From: Alteribacillus bidgolensis
GTDB lineage: Bacteria > Bacillota > Bacilli > Bacillales > Marinococcaceae
Assembly (NCBI RefSeq): GCF_002886255.1
Contig: NZ_KZ614149.1
Location: 3,531,272-3,595,271, forward strand
Direction: 5' to 3'
Length of the DNA stretch: 64,000 nucleotides
Below are positions 25,989-34,612 of the stretch, piece by piece (positions within the stretch are counted from its first letter, which is position 1; each line of letters opens with the position of its first letter). The position numbers and the translations under genes are program-made. A model generated the notes under the pieces. It did no database searches and was not told where the DNA came from. It saw only the letters and a list, made by a program, of their open reading frames with translations.

Positions 25989-26999
25989 TTGAAAACTCGA
26001 AGAACCATTCGATGTGCATTAATTGGCGTAGGGAGACTGGGGTACGTGCATGCAAAAAACTTAGTTTATAACGTTGAAGATGCAGAACTAGTTTATATCG
26101 TCACTTCTAGAGAAGAAAGTGCAAGAAGAGCAGCTGCAGAGTTAGGAGTAGAAAAGTGGACAACAGATGTAAAAGAAGTGTTTGAGGACGCGTCTATTGA
26201 TGCAGTCATAATAGCAACACCTACGAATACACATACACAGTTATTGAAAGACGCTGCACTTCACAAGAAACATATATTCGTAGATAAACCTTTAACGGAA
26301 ACAGTAGAAGAAGCGAAGACAGTAAATGAAATAATCAAACAAAATAATGTAAAGTGTATGGTTGGATTTATGAGACGATTTGATCCGGATTATGCAGAAG
26401 CGAAGAAAGTTATTGAATCCGGGGCGATAGGCAGACCGCTGAAATATATAGGAATTAGCCGTGATCCTGGCTCTCCTCCGGAAGAGTTTATAAAAAATAG
26501 CGGTGGTATTTTTCTTGACCTATGTATACATGAATATGACATTGCTCAATATTTATTAGGAGCAAAAGCGAAAGCTGTCTCTTCTTTTGGTAAAACACTT
26601 CTCCATCCATTTATGGATAAATATAATGATGTTGACCAGTCTATAAGTTATTTAGAATTCGATAATGGATCAGTCGCTTCGGTTGAAGGCAGTCGTAATT
26701 CTTCTTATGGGTATGACATCAGAGGAGAAGTGATAGGCACGGAAGGGACAATTCAAATAGGCTCATTAAAAGAAAAACAAGTGAAAACACTAAATCAAAC
26801 AGGTTCTTACCATCAAAATGTCCCTGACTTTCAAGATAAATTTGAAGATGCTTTTAGGTTAGAAATGATACATTTTATAGATTGCATGAAAAACGACCAG
26901 AAACCACTTATTACGGAAATAGATGGAAAACAAAACATGGAGGTTGCGGCAGCAGCTAAAAAATCTTTTGAAAAGTCAGAAAAACAAGTAGTGGGTTAA
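25989..26999 (+). CDS. Gfo/Idh/MocA-family oxidoreductase, inositol 2-dehydrogenase-like (2)
   Basis: A paralogue of the preceding gene with the same order of motifs: CALIGVGRLGYVHAKNL, IIATPTNTHTQLL, HIFVDKPLTETV (DKP in place of EKP), VGFMRRFDPDYAEAKK and GGIFLDLCIHEYDIAQYLL. It should oxidise a cyclitol or sugar hydroxyl with NAD(P). The start is a TTG at 25989, 8 bases after AAAGGAGA; the nearby ATG at 25983 runs straight into a stop. The 70-base gap to gene 1 and shared orientation suggest an operon. Divergent substrate ranges of the pair are likely but cannot be predicted. Confidence 0.85.
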   Translation: MKTRRTIRCALIGVGRLGYVHAKNLVYNVEDAELVYIVTSREESARRAAAELGVEKWTTDVKEVFEDASIDAVIIATPTNTHTQLLKDAALHKKHIFVDKPLTETVEEAKTVNEIIKQNNVKCMVGFMRRFDPDYAEAKKVIESGAIGRPLKYIGISRDPGSPPEEFIKNSGGIFLDLCIHEYDIAQYLLGAKAKAVSSFGKTLLHPFMDKYNDVDQSISYLEFDNGSVASVEGSRNSSYGYDIRGEVIGTEGTIQIGSLKEKQVKTLNQTGSYHQNVPDFQDKFEDAFRLEMIHFIDCMKNDQKPLITEIDGKQNMEVAAAAKKSFEKSEKQVVG

Positions 27000-27010
27000 A
27001 TAAAGAAATT

Positions 27011-27066
27011 AAAGAAAACTTGGCTAGCGCTAAGCCTTTAGGTAAAGGCAATTGCCTAGTTGCACT
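27011..27066 (-). repeat. Dispersed repeat, diverged copy C (core only)
   Basis: On the minus strand it reads ACTAGGCAATTGCCTTTA, then a GGCTTAGCGCTAGCCAAGT hairpin and TTTTCTTTA. The arrangement and end sequence resemble copy A's core, but the AT-rich arm is absent. It lies just after the second dehydrogenase. Confidence 0.4.
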
Positions 27067-27146
27067 TATACTGATTTCTCAAAATTTTAACGATGGCGAT
27101 GATTCATCCATGCTAAAATTTTATACTTATCAGTGTAAAAAAAGGG

Positions 27147-27189
27147 AAAGCTGTCCTTATTCGTTTAAAATCAACGTTTGGACAGCTTT
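27147..27189 (+). terminator. Hairpin ending the dehydrogenase operon
   Basis: A perfect 10-bp stem, AAAGCTGTCC / GGACAGCTTT, with a 23-base loop. The T run after it is short (TTTTGCTTTC), so termination is likely but not certain. Confidence 0.55.
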
Positions 27190-27227
27190 TGCTTTCGATT
27201 GAACATAAAAAAGTTGTTAATCTTTAC

Positions 27228-27273
27228 TTGATTTATATATAGTAAGAAACTATACTGTGGGTAAGCGCTTTCC
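27228..27273 (+). promoter_or_regulatory. Sigma-A promoter with LacI/CcpA-type operator, copy 2
   Basis: A -35 box TTGATT (27228-27233), a 17-base spacer and a -10 box TATACT (27251-27256) are followed immediately by GGTAAGCGCTTTCC (27260-27273). The operator would cover the transcription start. The 13-base core is identical to the site at 23858-23870. Either the LacI regulator encoded at 27834 or CcpA could bind it. Confidence 0.65.
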
Positions 27274-27275
27274 CT

Positions 27276-27770
27276 ATGAAAAGGGAGGAGATACATAGAG
27301 AAAGCATAACGGAACCACAAGAGGTATGGGCTATTGGCGATGCCTATTCACGTCCAGAATTTGAAGACATTCAAGATGCAGAAACTGGTGCTGCAATGGT
27401 ACGATTTGAAAATAATGCGATCGGTATTTTTGTAGCTGGAAGAAATAGCACTCACGGATATCATATAGAAACAGAAATTATCGGCACAAAAGGAAGTATA
27501 CGAATTGGCACGCTGCCTGAACGAAACCAAATTGTGTTGATTCAAGAAAATGGAGCTGTAAAAGAATGTTACGATGGCTTCCGGGAAAGATTCGAACAAG
27601 CGTTTTCAAGTGAAGTGGAAGAATTTGCACAATGTATTTTAGAAGGAAGAAAACCTGATGTGACGGTCCAAGATGGAGTAGAATCAACAAGATTAGGCTA
27701 TGCTTGTAAAAAATCGTTTGAAACAAGACAGCTTATTAATATACAAGCGGAACAATTGGTAAATAATTAA
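27276..27770 (+). pseudogene. 5'-truncated Gfo/Idh/MocA dehydrogenase (iolG-like) remnant
   Basis: The 164-codon frame holds only the C-terminal half of an inositol 2-dehydrogenase: WAIGDAYSRPEFEDIQDAETGAAMVRFENNAIGI, THGYHIETEIIGTKGSIRIGTLPERN, then a DGVESTRLGYACKKS end. The Rossmann domain and EKP motif (about 165 residues) are missing. The ATG at 27276 precedes an AAGGGAGGAG sequence that would normally be a ribosome site, so the original start region stayed while the N-terminal coding part was deleted. The promoter upstream is intact and would now mainly serve the LacI gene downstream. Confidence 0.8.
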
Positions 27771-27833
27771 AATAGGTTCTATTATATATTAAGTTCTGGT
27801 GAACGAAAGTGAATAGCAAGAGAGGCGTTTCAC

Positions 27834-28889
27834 ATGGAAAATAGCAAAAGTGAGGCAAAAAGTATGAAAGTTACCATATATGATATAGCAAAAAAAGCCG
27901 GAGTGTCTATTGCCACTGTCTCTAAAGTAATAAACAATACTGGCAGTATGCGGGAATCTACACGGCAGAGGGTACTAGAAATAATGCAGCAGCTAAACTA
28001 TCAACCTAGTGTAATGGCGTCAGCATTAATGGGTAAGAAAACGGAAACAATTGGATTACTAGTTCCTGATATATCCAACCCTCTTTTTTCTGAAATGGCT
28101 CGTACGATTGAAGATCGTGCCCATGACCAAGGCATGAGTGTGATAATGTGCAGCACAGACGATAACCCAGAGAAAGAAAAAAAATACGTAGAATTATTGC
28201 AGCGAAAGCAAGTAGATGGATTTATCGTAGGTGCAAGTTTTCATGATAAAAGTTTGCTGCAAGAACTGATTGATAATAACATTCCGCTGGTTATGCTGAC
28301 ACAGGATGAACCCTCTCTTGATGTATCAAAAGTTACTGTTGATGATTTTAAAGGTGGATATGAGGCAACTTCGCATCTTCTTTTCAATGGACACCAGAAC
28401 ATTGCAATTATTGCCGAATATGCATATAGCAGCAACTTGCGTATTAATGGCTATAGAGCTGCACATGAAGTGTATGGAGCTGTAAGTAAAGAGGAATATA
28501 TTTATCGTACAACGGCGTCCATATTAAATGGCAAGAAATATTTCGATAAATTATTTAGCAGACAGGATGTTGAACTGCCTACAGCCATCTTTGCTTGTAA
28601 CGATCAACTGGCAATAGGTGCTATTCAAGCTGCAAAAGAAAAAGGGCTTCAAATTCCAAATGATGTATCCATTGTTGGATTTGATGATACGATTTTAGCG
28701 ACAACTACTGTTCCGGGCTTAACAACGATTGCTCAACCTATTAAAACGATGGGTGAAAAAATAGTAGATGTACTCATAAAAGAAATTAAGGCAGGTAAAT
28801 CATTAAAAGAGCGGTTCTTGTATAATCCCGAGTTGATTGTTCGAGGCACCACTAATGTATTTAACGAAGGAACAGTGGATAAACAGTAA
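27834..28889 (+). CDS. LacI-family transcriptional regulator
   Basis: The helix-turn-helix lies at about residues 11-60 (VTIYDIAKKAGVSIATVSKVIN, then LNYQPSVMASALMGKKT). The periplasmic-binding-protein-like domain begins with IGLLVPDISNPLFSEMAR and includes CNDQLAIGAIQAAKEKGLQIPNDVSIVGFDDT. The size is normal at 351 residues (341 from an internal ATG at 27864). It is downstream of the truncated iolG-like gene, whose promoter carries a palindromic AAGCGCTT operator, so autoregulation and control of the dehydrogenase and IolE-like genes are likely. The ligand is probably a sugar or cyclitol. Confidence 0.92.
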   Translation: MENSKSEAKSMKVTIYDIAKKAGVSIATVSKVINNTGSMRESTRQRVLEIMQQLNYQPSVMASALMGKKTETIGLLVPDISNPLFSEMARTIEDRAHDQGMSVIMCSTDDNPEKEKKYVELLQRKQVDGFIVGASFHDKSLLQELIDNNIPLVMLTQDEPSLDVSKVTVDDFKGGYEATSHLLFNGHQNIAIIAEYAYSSNLRINGYRAAHEVYGAVSKEEYIYRTTASILNGKKYFDKLFSRQDVELPTAIFACNDQLAIGAIQAAKEKGLQIPNDVSIVGFDDTILATTTVPGLTTIAQPIKTMGEKIVDVLIKEIKAGKSLKERFLYNPELIVRGTTNVFNEGTVDKQ

Positions 28890-29042
28890 TTCAAATACTA
28901 GTTTTGATAAAATGTGTAAGCAGAAAATGATCCTTATCTTCATGCCAAGCAGTTGAAAACAGTAGACCAATTACAACAAACTGACAAGACACCATAGAGA
29001 TGTTAGTTGTTACTTATTAAGTTTTACTTATACAAAGCATAA

Positions 29043-29078
29043 AAAAATGGAACTGGGATATAAGCCAGTTCCATTTTT
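29043..29078. terminator. Bidirectional terminator between lacI and trhO
   Basis: A perfect 14-bp stem, AAAAATGGAACTGG / CCAGTTCCATTTTT, with an 8-base loop and A/T runs on both sides. It serves the convergent LacI and TrhO genes. Confidence 0.85.
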
Positions 29079-29085
29079 GGATGGA

Positions 29086-30075
29086 TTAGAAATTTAATTT
29101 GGCACTTTTCTTATGCTTGTTGAGGGAATGCTTCCCAAGCTGCTTCAAACGTTCTTTGACTTCTTCTTGGGAAAGTTCATGTTCTTCTACATAGCGGTTT
29201 CTTGGATGAACTCGGCATTCATGGGTGCAGCCGCGCAAGTATTTATGCTCATTTTCCTCTGAACAAATAATTTGCTTGTTACAATCAGGGTTTGAGCAAT
29301 TGACGTAACGTTCACACGGTTCTCCGTCAAAATGATCGCGGCCGACTACGACATGATCGACTTGGTTTATAGGAACACTGATACGTTCATCGAACACGTA
29401 GCATTTTCCGTCCCAGAGTTCCCCTTTTACTTCTTCATCTTTTCCATAAGTGACAATGCCGCCGTGCAGTTGACGAACATTTTCAAACCCTTCTTCTTTT
29501 AACCAGCCTGAAAACTTTTCACAACGAATGCCGCCTGTGCAGTACGTTAAAATTTGTTTTCCTTCTAATTTATCTTTGTTTTCTTTTACCCAATCAGGCA
29601 GTTCGCGGAAGCTGTTAATGTCAGGGCGTATCGCACCGCGAAAATGGCCAAGATCATATTCATAATCATTACGGGCATCCAAGATAATAGTCTCATCTTG
29701 CTGCATTGCTTCATAAAATTCTTTTGGCTCCAAATACTCTCCGGTTTGCTCGTTAGGATTAATGTCTTCATTAAGCCGTAACGAAACAATTTCGTCACGA
29801 TGACGGACGTGCATTTTTTTGAAGGCATGCTCTTCTGCATCATCTATTTTAAATTCTATATCAGCAAAACGGGGATCTTTTTTCAGATCTTCCATATATT
29901 TGTTGGTCTGCGCCACCGTACCTGAGACGGTTCCGTTAATACCTTCAGAAGCAATCAAAATCCGGCCTCTTAACCCGAGGTTTTTACAATACTCTAAATG
30001 CTCTGCAGTCAATGTTTCAGGGTCCTCTATAGGGACGTACTTGTAATAAAGTAATACACGATAATTTTTTTCCAT
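29086..30075 (-). CDS. trhO: tRNA uridine(34) hydroxylase, rhodanese family
   Basis: The enzyme hydroxylates U34 of certain tRNAs in an oxygen-dependent reaction, preparing for 5-oxyacetyl or methoxy uridine. The N-terminal UPF0176-type domain runs to about residue 110. The rhodanese domain contains the active-site loop YCTGGIRCEKFSGWL near residue 180. A C-terminal cysteine-rich region (CYVFDERISVPI, then CERYVNCSNPDCNKQIICSEENEH) is typical of the TrhO/YbfQ group. The ATG at 30075 is preferred, close after AGGTGAT; an in-frame GTG at 30084 overlaps that ribosome site. Confidence 0.93.
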   Translation of the reverse strand: MEKNYRVLLYYKYVPIEDPETLTAEHLEYCKNLGLRGRILIASEGINGTVSGTVAQTNKYMEDLKKDPRFADIEFKIDDAEEHAFKKMHVRHRDEIVSLRLNEDINPNEQTGEYLEPKEFYEAMQQDETIILDARNDYEYDLGHFRGAIRPDINSFRELPDWVKENKDKLEGKQILTYCTGGIRCEKFSGWLKEEGFENVRQLHGGIVTYGKDEEVKGELWDGKCYVFDERISVPINQVDHVVVGRDHFDGEPCERYVNCSNPDCNKQIICSEENEHKYLRGCTHECRVHPRNRYVEEHELSQEEVKERLKQLGKHSLNKHKKSAKLNF

Positions 30076-30190
30076 TTTTATCACCTATTGTTTAATATTT
30101 GCAAGATATCAACCGTATAGGCGCATACGACTCTTTCTTACAATGTACTATTGTAACCGATTCGTACAAAATAAGAAAGGGGAGGTCTTT

Positions 30191-30268
30191 ATGGAGAAGT
30201 TAAATCTTGGAAAATACAATTTCTTTATTATACGTTGGGATGGACAGGAAATTGGAGAGCCAGCTTAA
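30191..30268 (+). CDS. Possible 25-residue small protein
   Basis: An ATG 5 bases after AAAGGGGAGG starts a 25-codon frame, MEKLNLGKYNFFIIRWDGQE then IGEPA. The ribosome site is strong and well placed for such a short frame, and the peptide is unrelated to neighbours. It might be a leader peptide or a small protein between trhO (divergent) and glcD. There is no homology evidence. The rest of 30076-30439 shows no other feature. Confidence 0.4.
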   Translation: MEKLNLGKYNFFIIRWDGQEIGEPA

Positions 30269-30439
30269 AAAGGAGAGGGTTAGGATCATAAAAGTAACAA
30301 AGTGGCGCATAAAGAGAAGAAAGAGCGGCATAAATCAGGAAAATAAGAGTGTATGTAAATAAATGTAGAAAATAATACTGAAAATAAACGATCTGGTATG
30401 ATAAAAACATAAAAAATTGCTTATTAAAAGGGGATTTAC

Positions 30440-31843
30440 ATGAAGGAATGGATAAATGAATTGAATAGCTTTTTTTCTGCCAATCAAGTGCTGACAGAAC
30501 CAGCCGATCGATACAGCTATAGTTTTGATGGCTCATTTGGAGAATATCTTCCCGACGCTGTAGTGCAAGTCAAAACAAAAGAAGAGGTTGTCCACGTCAT
30601 GAAAACAGCAAACCGGTATAAAGTACCGGTAACTCCCAGGGGACAGGGTACCTGTTTAAGCGGCGGACCTCTTCCAGTTAAAGGCGGAATTGTACTGGAT
30701 ACTTCTCAGTGGCCGGCAAGTATTGATGTTACACCGGATGACTTGATTGCAGTAGTGTCTCCAGGAGTATTGACGGCATCTATTAATCAAGAAGTGGAAA
30801 AGTATGGGCTTACGTACCCGCCTGATCCAAGCAGTGCCCATGTCTCAACGATTGGAGGCAATCTTGCTGAAAATTCAGGCGGTCCGCGCGGCCTGAAATA
30901 TGGAGTTACCAAAGATTATGTTATTGGTTTAGAGCTAGTGACACCAGAAGGGGAAATCATAAAAACAGGCGGCAGGACCATTAAAAACGTAACAGGCTTT
31001 GACCTGACCAAACTCGTGATTGGGTCAGAAGGGACGCTGGGGGTTATTACCAAAGCTACATTAAAGCTCGTGCCAAAGCCACCTGCAGTTCAAACGTTAA
31101 TGGCAGTCTTTGATGAGGTAGAGCTTTCTGGCAAAGCCATTTCAAAAACACTGACCTCTGGCATTCTTCCTTCTAAAATGGAATTTATGGATCAAGCCTC
31201 GGTACAAGCGGTGGAAAATTACAAGCCATCTGGCCTTCCTGTTGATGCTGCAGCTTTATTAATGATAGAACTTGATGGCCGCGCAGAAGCGATAAAAGCT
31301 GAAGTAATTCAGGTGGAGAAAATAATGAAGGAACTTGGTGCAAAAGATATTGTGGTGCCAAAAAATGAAGAAGAAGCAGCAAAGATCTGGCAGGCTAGAA
31401 AACAGGTGTCACCAGCTATAGCGAAAATAAAACCGACAAAAGTTTCGGAAGATGCCACTGTCCCGCGCAGCAAAATTGCAGAAATGATGGAAAGACTAAA
31501 GGTTATAAAAGAAAAATATAATATTGAACTCGTAGTATTCGGCCATGCCGGGGACGGGAATTTACATCCTAATATCATGTGTGATAAACGTAATGAAGAG
31601 GAGATGATAAGAGTTGAACAAGCTGTTGGAGAGATTTTTGAGGCAGCGGTAGAACTGGGCGGAACGTTGTCTGGTGAGCATGGTATCGGTACAATGAAAG
31701 CGCCTTTTATGGAACAAGAACTAGGATCAGCAGGACTTGATATGATGAAAAGAATTAAAGACAGCTGGGATCCAAATGGCATCATGAATCCAGGCAAAAT
31801 GTTTCCGGAACGTGACCAGAAGTTGGTGCTGCGAAATGAATGA
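30440..31843 (+). CDS. glcD: Glycolate oxidase, FAD-binding subunit
   Basis: The 467-residue flavoprotein oxidises glycolate (or lactate-like 2-hydroxyacids) to the 2-oxoacid. The FAD-binding PCMH domain includes VPVTPRGQGTCLSGGPLPVKGGIVLD near residue 62 and YPPDPSSAHVSTIGGNLAENSGGPRGLKYGVTKDYVIG near 120. The C-terminal cap ends with VFGHAGDGNLHPNI and GGTLSGEHGIGTMKAPF, both family signatures. The next gene overlaps its stop by 8 bases, giving the usual GlcDF pair. Malate synthase G lies 9.8 kb downstream and would use the glyoxylate produced. Confidence 0.92.
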   Translation: MKEWINELNSFFSANQVLTEPADRYSYSFDGSFGEYLPDAVVQVKTKEEVVHVMKTANRYKVPVTPRGQGTCLSGGPLPVKGGIVLDTSQWPASIDVTPDDLIAVVSPGVLTASINQEVEKYGLTYPPDPSSAHVSTIGGNLAENSGGPRGLKYGVTKDYVIGLELVTPEGEIIKTGGRTIKNVTGFDLTKLVIGSEGTLGVITKATLKLVPKPPAVQTLMAVFDEVELSGKAISKTLTSGILPSKMEFMDQASVQAVENYKPSGLPVDAAALLMIELDGRAEAIKAEVIQVEKIMKELGAKDIVVPKNEEEAAKIWQARKQVSPAIAKIKPTKVSEDATVPRSKIAEMMERLKVIKEKYNIELVVFGHAGDGNLHPNIMCDKRNEEEMIRVEQAVGEIFEAAVELGGTLSGEHGIGTMKAPFMEQELGSAGLDMMKRIKDSWDPNGIMNPGKMFPERDQKLVLRNE

Positions 31844-33137
31844 TTTAAAAACACTTCAAGAAAAATTGCAATACGATAAAACATTTGATTGTGTTCAATG
31901 CGGCTACTGTCTGCCTGCTTGTCCAACCTATGAAACAATGGAAAAAGAAACCCATTCACCGAGAGGGAGAATTAATCTGGTTAAAATGGCTGCTGAAGGT
32001 AAAACTTCTCTAGAGGATTTAGAAGAACCCATTGAAAAGTGTTTGGGATGTATGGCATGCACAACTGTTTGTCCAACAAACGTGCAGTACGGAGCTATTT
32101 TAGAAGGGGCAAAAGAAACTCTAGAGGACAATAAAGAAAAGTCAAAGAGAAGCGAGAAAACAGAAGAATTTTTGTTCCGATCATTCTTCCCTTCCTCTAA
32201 ATGGATGAATAGGTTAGGAAATGCCACCTGGCTTTACCAGGCAACAGGCTTGCAAAAAGTCGCTCGTTCTCTGTGTTTGACTGCGATGGCTCCATTACAC
32301 TTAGGGGAATTTGAAAAAGTTATCCCTTCGCAGCCTTCCCCGTCTAAAAGAAAAAAACGGTTGCAGCGTGTGGAACCAGAAGGAACCCCTGCTGCGAAAA
32401 TCGCCTTTTTTACCGGTTGCGTGATGGACAGCGTCTTTTTTGAAATTAATCAACAAACAATAGAATTAATGAAGCTTTCAGGTGCGGAAGTTATATTGCC
32501 AGAACATCAGACATGCTGTGGTGCTCTACATGCTCATTCGGGCAAGGTTGGATTATCGAAAGAACTTGCGATGGAAAATATTAAAGCTTTTGAAGATGAG
32601 AATATTGATTATATTGTGAACAACGCCGGGGGATGCGGTGCTCGTTTGATAGAATACGATCACTTATTTGAAGAAGGCACAAAGTGGCATCGACGTGCAA
32701 AAGCTTTTACCGAAAAAGTAAAAGACATATCTGAAGTGTTGGTGGAACTTGATGCATTGGAGTTTTCTGCACCTGTAGAAAAATTAGTAACCTATCAACC
32801 TTCTTGTCACATGACAAACGTGCAGCGCGTAACGAAGCCGCCTCGTCAATTAATAGAACAGGTGCCGGGGGTTAAGCTGCGTGAAATGAATAACCCTGAT
32901 TTCTGCTGCGGTTCGGCGGGTGTTTATAATATTGTAAATTACGAAGATTCCATGGAAATTTTAAATAAAAAAATGGAAGATGTGAATAAAACGAATCCAG
33001 AAGTGATTGTTACGACAAATCCTGGCTGTTTACTGCAAATGAAACTAGGAGTAGAGCGAGAAGGAAAAAGCGGCGAGGTTCAGGCCTTTCATCTAGTAGA
33101 ATTATTGATGGAAGCTTCTCCTCGCCCTAAGAAATAA
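31836..33137 (+). CDS. glcF: Glycolate oxidase, iron-sulfur subunit
   Basis: The protein carries two 4Fe-4S cysteine clusters, CVQCGYCLPACPTY near residue 18 and CLGCMACTTVCPTN near residue 68. Two CCG domains follow, with CCGALHAHSGK and CCGSAGVYNIVNY. These pass electrons from the GlcD flavin to the quinone pool at the membrane. I start at the ATG at 31836, which overlaps the glcD stop (ATGAATGA); an upstream in-frame ATG at 31812 lies inside glcD. At 433 residues the length is normal. Confidence 0.92.
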   Translation: MNDLKTLQEKLQYDKTFDCVQCGYCLPACPTYETMEKETHSPRGRINLVKMAAEGKTSLEDLEEPIEKCLGCMACTTVCPTNVQYGAILEGAKETLEDNKEKSKRSEKTEEFLFRSFFPSSKWMNRLGNATWLYQATGLQKVARSLCLTAMAPLHLGEFEKVIPSQPSPSKRKKRLQRVEPEGTPAAKIAFFTGCVMDSVFFEINQQTIELMKLSGAEVILPEHQTCCGALHAHSGKVGLSKELAMENIKAFEDENIDYIVNNAGGCGARLIEYDHLFEEGTKWHRRAKAFTEKVKDISEVLVELDALEFSAPVEKLVTYQPSCHMTNVQRVTKPPRQLIEQVPGVKLREMNNPDFCCGSAGVYNIVNYEDSMEILNKKMEDVNKTNPEVIVTTNPGCLLQMKLGVEREGKSGEVQAFHLVELLMEASPRPKK

Positions 33138-33187
33138 AACGTTTTGATAAGAAAAGACAGCCTGTCTGATAGGTCTTGGCAAATAAA

Positions 33188-34372
33188 TTAATCAAGAATG
33201 CGGGCTGCGATTTCTTCTCCAATTGGGATAGAAGCCGTTGCAGCTGGAGACGGAGCATTACAGACATGAAGGCTTCGTTTACCCTGGATAACATGAAAAT
33301 CATCTACTAAACTGCCATCTGCTTTCAAAGCTTGTGCTCGTACTCCAGCGGGCCCTGGCTCTACATCTTCTCCGGTAATGTCAGGAATGAGTTTTTGCAT
33401 ACTTTGAACAAATTTTTTTTTGCTGAGGGAGCGGATCATTTCATTCGTTCCTTCTTTTGCATACTTTCTTGCCAGCTTCCAGAAACCGCTGTATTTCATG
33501 ACTTCCATGAAGTCTTTAGCATGAAAATCTGTTTTGCGGTACCCTTCGCGTTTGAAACCTAGGACAGCATTAGGCCCTGCTTCTACTTCACCATTTATCA
33601 TTCGTGTAAAATGAACCCCTAAAAAAGGAAAATCAGGGTTAGGTACGGGATACACCAGGTTATTAACGAGGTGTCGTTTTTCTTTTTTCAGCTTAAAATA
33701 TTCCCCGCGAAACGGGATAATCTTCATGTCTGTATGGTATCCCGCCATTTTTGCGATACGATCACTATGTAACCCTGCACAGTTAATGAGTATTTTTGCC
33801 TCAAAAGTGCCGCGGTTCGTCTCGATAAACGTACTTTCGGTTTTTTCAGTAATTTTCTGAACTTCTGTGTTAAGGCGCAAATCTCCGCCGCTTTCTTCAA
33901 TAAGAGAAGCAAACGTTTCAGCTGCCTTCTTGAAATTAACAATCCCTGCGGCTGGTACATGAATGGCTTCTACTCCAGCCACATAAGGTTCTTTTTCCTT
34001 TAACTCTTCTTTTGATAACTTTTGAACCCGCAATTCATTGTCCAATCCGCGTTGATAAAGGTTGTTCAATAAAGGTCGTTCCATATCGTTTGCTGCTACA
34101 ATGACTTTTCCGCAAATGTCATGTTCAATGTTATGTTTTTGACAAAAAGAAACGATAGATTTGTTTCCGGCTCTAGCAAATCTAGCTTTATAGCTGCCAG
34201 GCTTATAATAAATACCAGAATGAATGACTCCGCTGTTGTGGCCGGTTTGGTGTGCTGACCAATTGGATTCTTTTTCGATAACTAAAATAGAGCATCCCGG
34301 TTGACGCCGTGTAAGTGCATAACCTGCAGAAAGACCAACAATTCCTCCTCCGATAATGGCGTAATCGTACAT
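33188..34372 (-). CDS. lhgO: L-2-hydroxyglutarate oxidase
   Basis: A 394-residue FAD-dependent oxidoreductase of the DAO family. The dinucleotide motif GGGIVGLSAGYALTRR is at residue 7. The typical LhgO stretches HQTGHNSGVIHSGIYYKPGS (residue ~46) and GVHFTRMINGEVEAGPNAVLGFKREGY are present. It oxidises L-2-hydroxyglutarate to 2-oxoglutarate, feeding the respiratory chain. It points away from the glycerol genes and converges with glcF. Only a weak 5-bp hairpin is seen between those two genes, so I call no terminator there. Confidence 0.9.
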   Translation of the reverse strand: MYDYAIIGGGIVGLSAGYALTRRQPGCSILVIEKESNWSAHQTGHNSGVIHSGIYYKPGSYKARFARAGNKSIVSFCQKHNIEHDICGKVIVAANDMERPLLNNLYQRGLDNELRVQKLSKEELKEKEPYVAGVEAIHVPAAGIVNFKKAAETFASLIEESGGDLRLNTEVQKITEKTESTFIETNRGTFEAKILINCAGLHSDRIAKMAGYHTDMKIIPFRGEYFKLKKEKRHLVNNLVYPVPNPDFPFLGVHFTRMINGEVEAGPNAVLGFKREGYRKTDFHAKDFMEVMKYSGFWKLARKYAKEGTNEMIRSLSKKKFVQSMQKLIPDITGEDVEPGPAGVRAQALKADGSLVDDFHVIQGKRSLHVCNAPSPAATASIPIGEEIAARILD

Positions 34373-34473
34373 ATTATTCCTCCTGTCGTACTAGTATGAT
34401 GATAGAACGGTTAACGTAAATGTATGCTCTTTATGGGCATCTGTCAACGTAACAAAAAATCTTTCATAAAAAT

Positions 34474-34502
34474 TTGACAACGCTTACATAATATAGTAAC
34501 CT
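34474..34502 (+). promoter_or_regulatory. glpF promoter overlapped by a cre site
   Basis: A -35 box TTGACA (34474-34479) is followed 17 bases later by TAACCT, a weak -10 box. TGACAACGCTTACA at 34475-34488 matches the CcpA cre consensus TGWAANCGNTNWCA in 13 of 14 positions and overlaps the -35 box. Glycerol genes are subject to catabolite repression in bacilli, so the site is plausible. Confidence 0.65.
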
Positions 34503-34526
34503 ATCAATAGGTTAATAATTCCGTGA

Positions 34527-34609
34527 TGGAGATTAGGAGATCCACGCCAAATTTTTAGGGATTGCTTACTGGAGCAATTTGTGCCTAAAAGATTGGTGTG
34601 GATTTTTTT
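34527..34609 (+). promoter_or_regulatory. glpF leader: GlpP-type antitermination box and terminator
   Basis: The box TGGAGATTAGGAGA (34527-34540) runs directly into an 11-bp stem, ATCCACGCCAA / TTGGTGTGGAT, whose loop holds TTTTTAGG / CCTAAAA and ATTGCT / AGCAAT. Seven or more T residues follow. This is a transcription terminator in a leader, and the same box precedes the glpD terminator. GlpP antiterminates such structures in B. subtilis when glycerol-3-phosphate is present. Confidence 0.75.
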
Positions 34610-34612
34610 GTT

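Noticed and set aside
33138..33187. Terminator between glcF and lhgO
   Set aside because: Only a 5-bp stem (AAGAC/GTCTT) with no clear T run on either strand.
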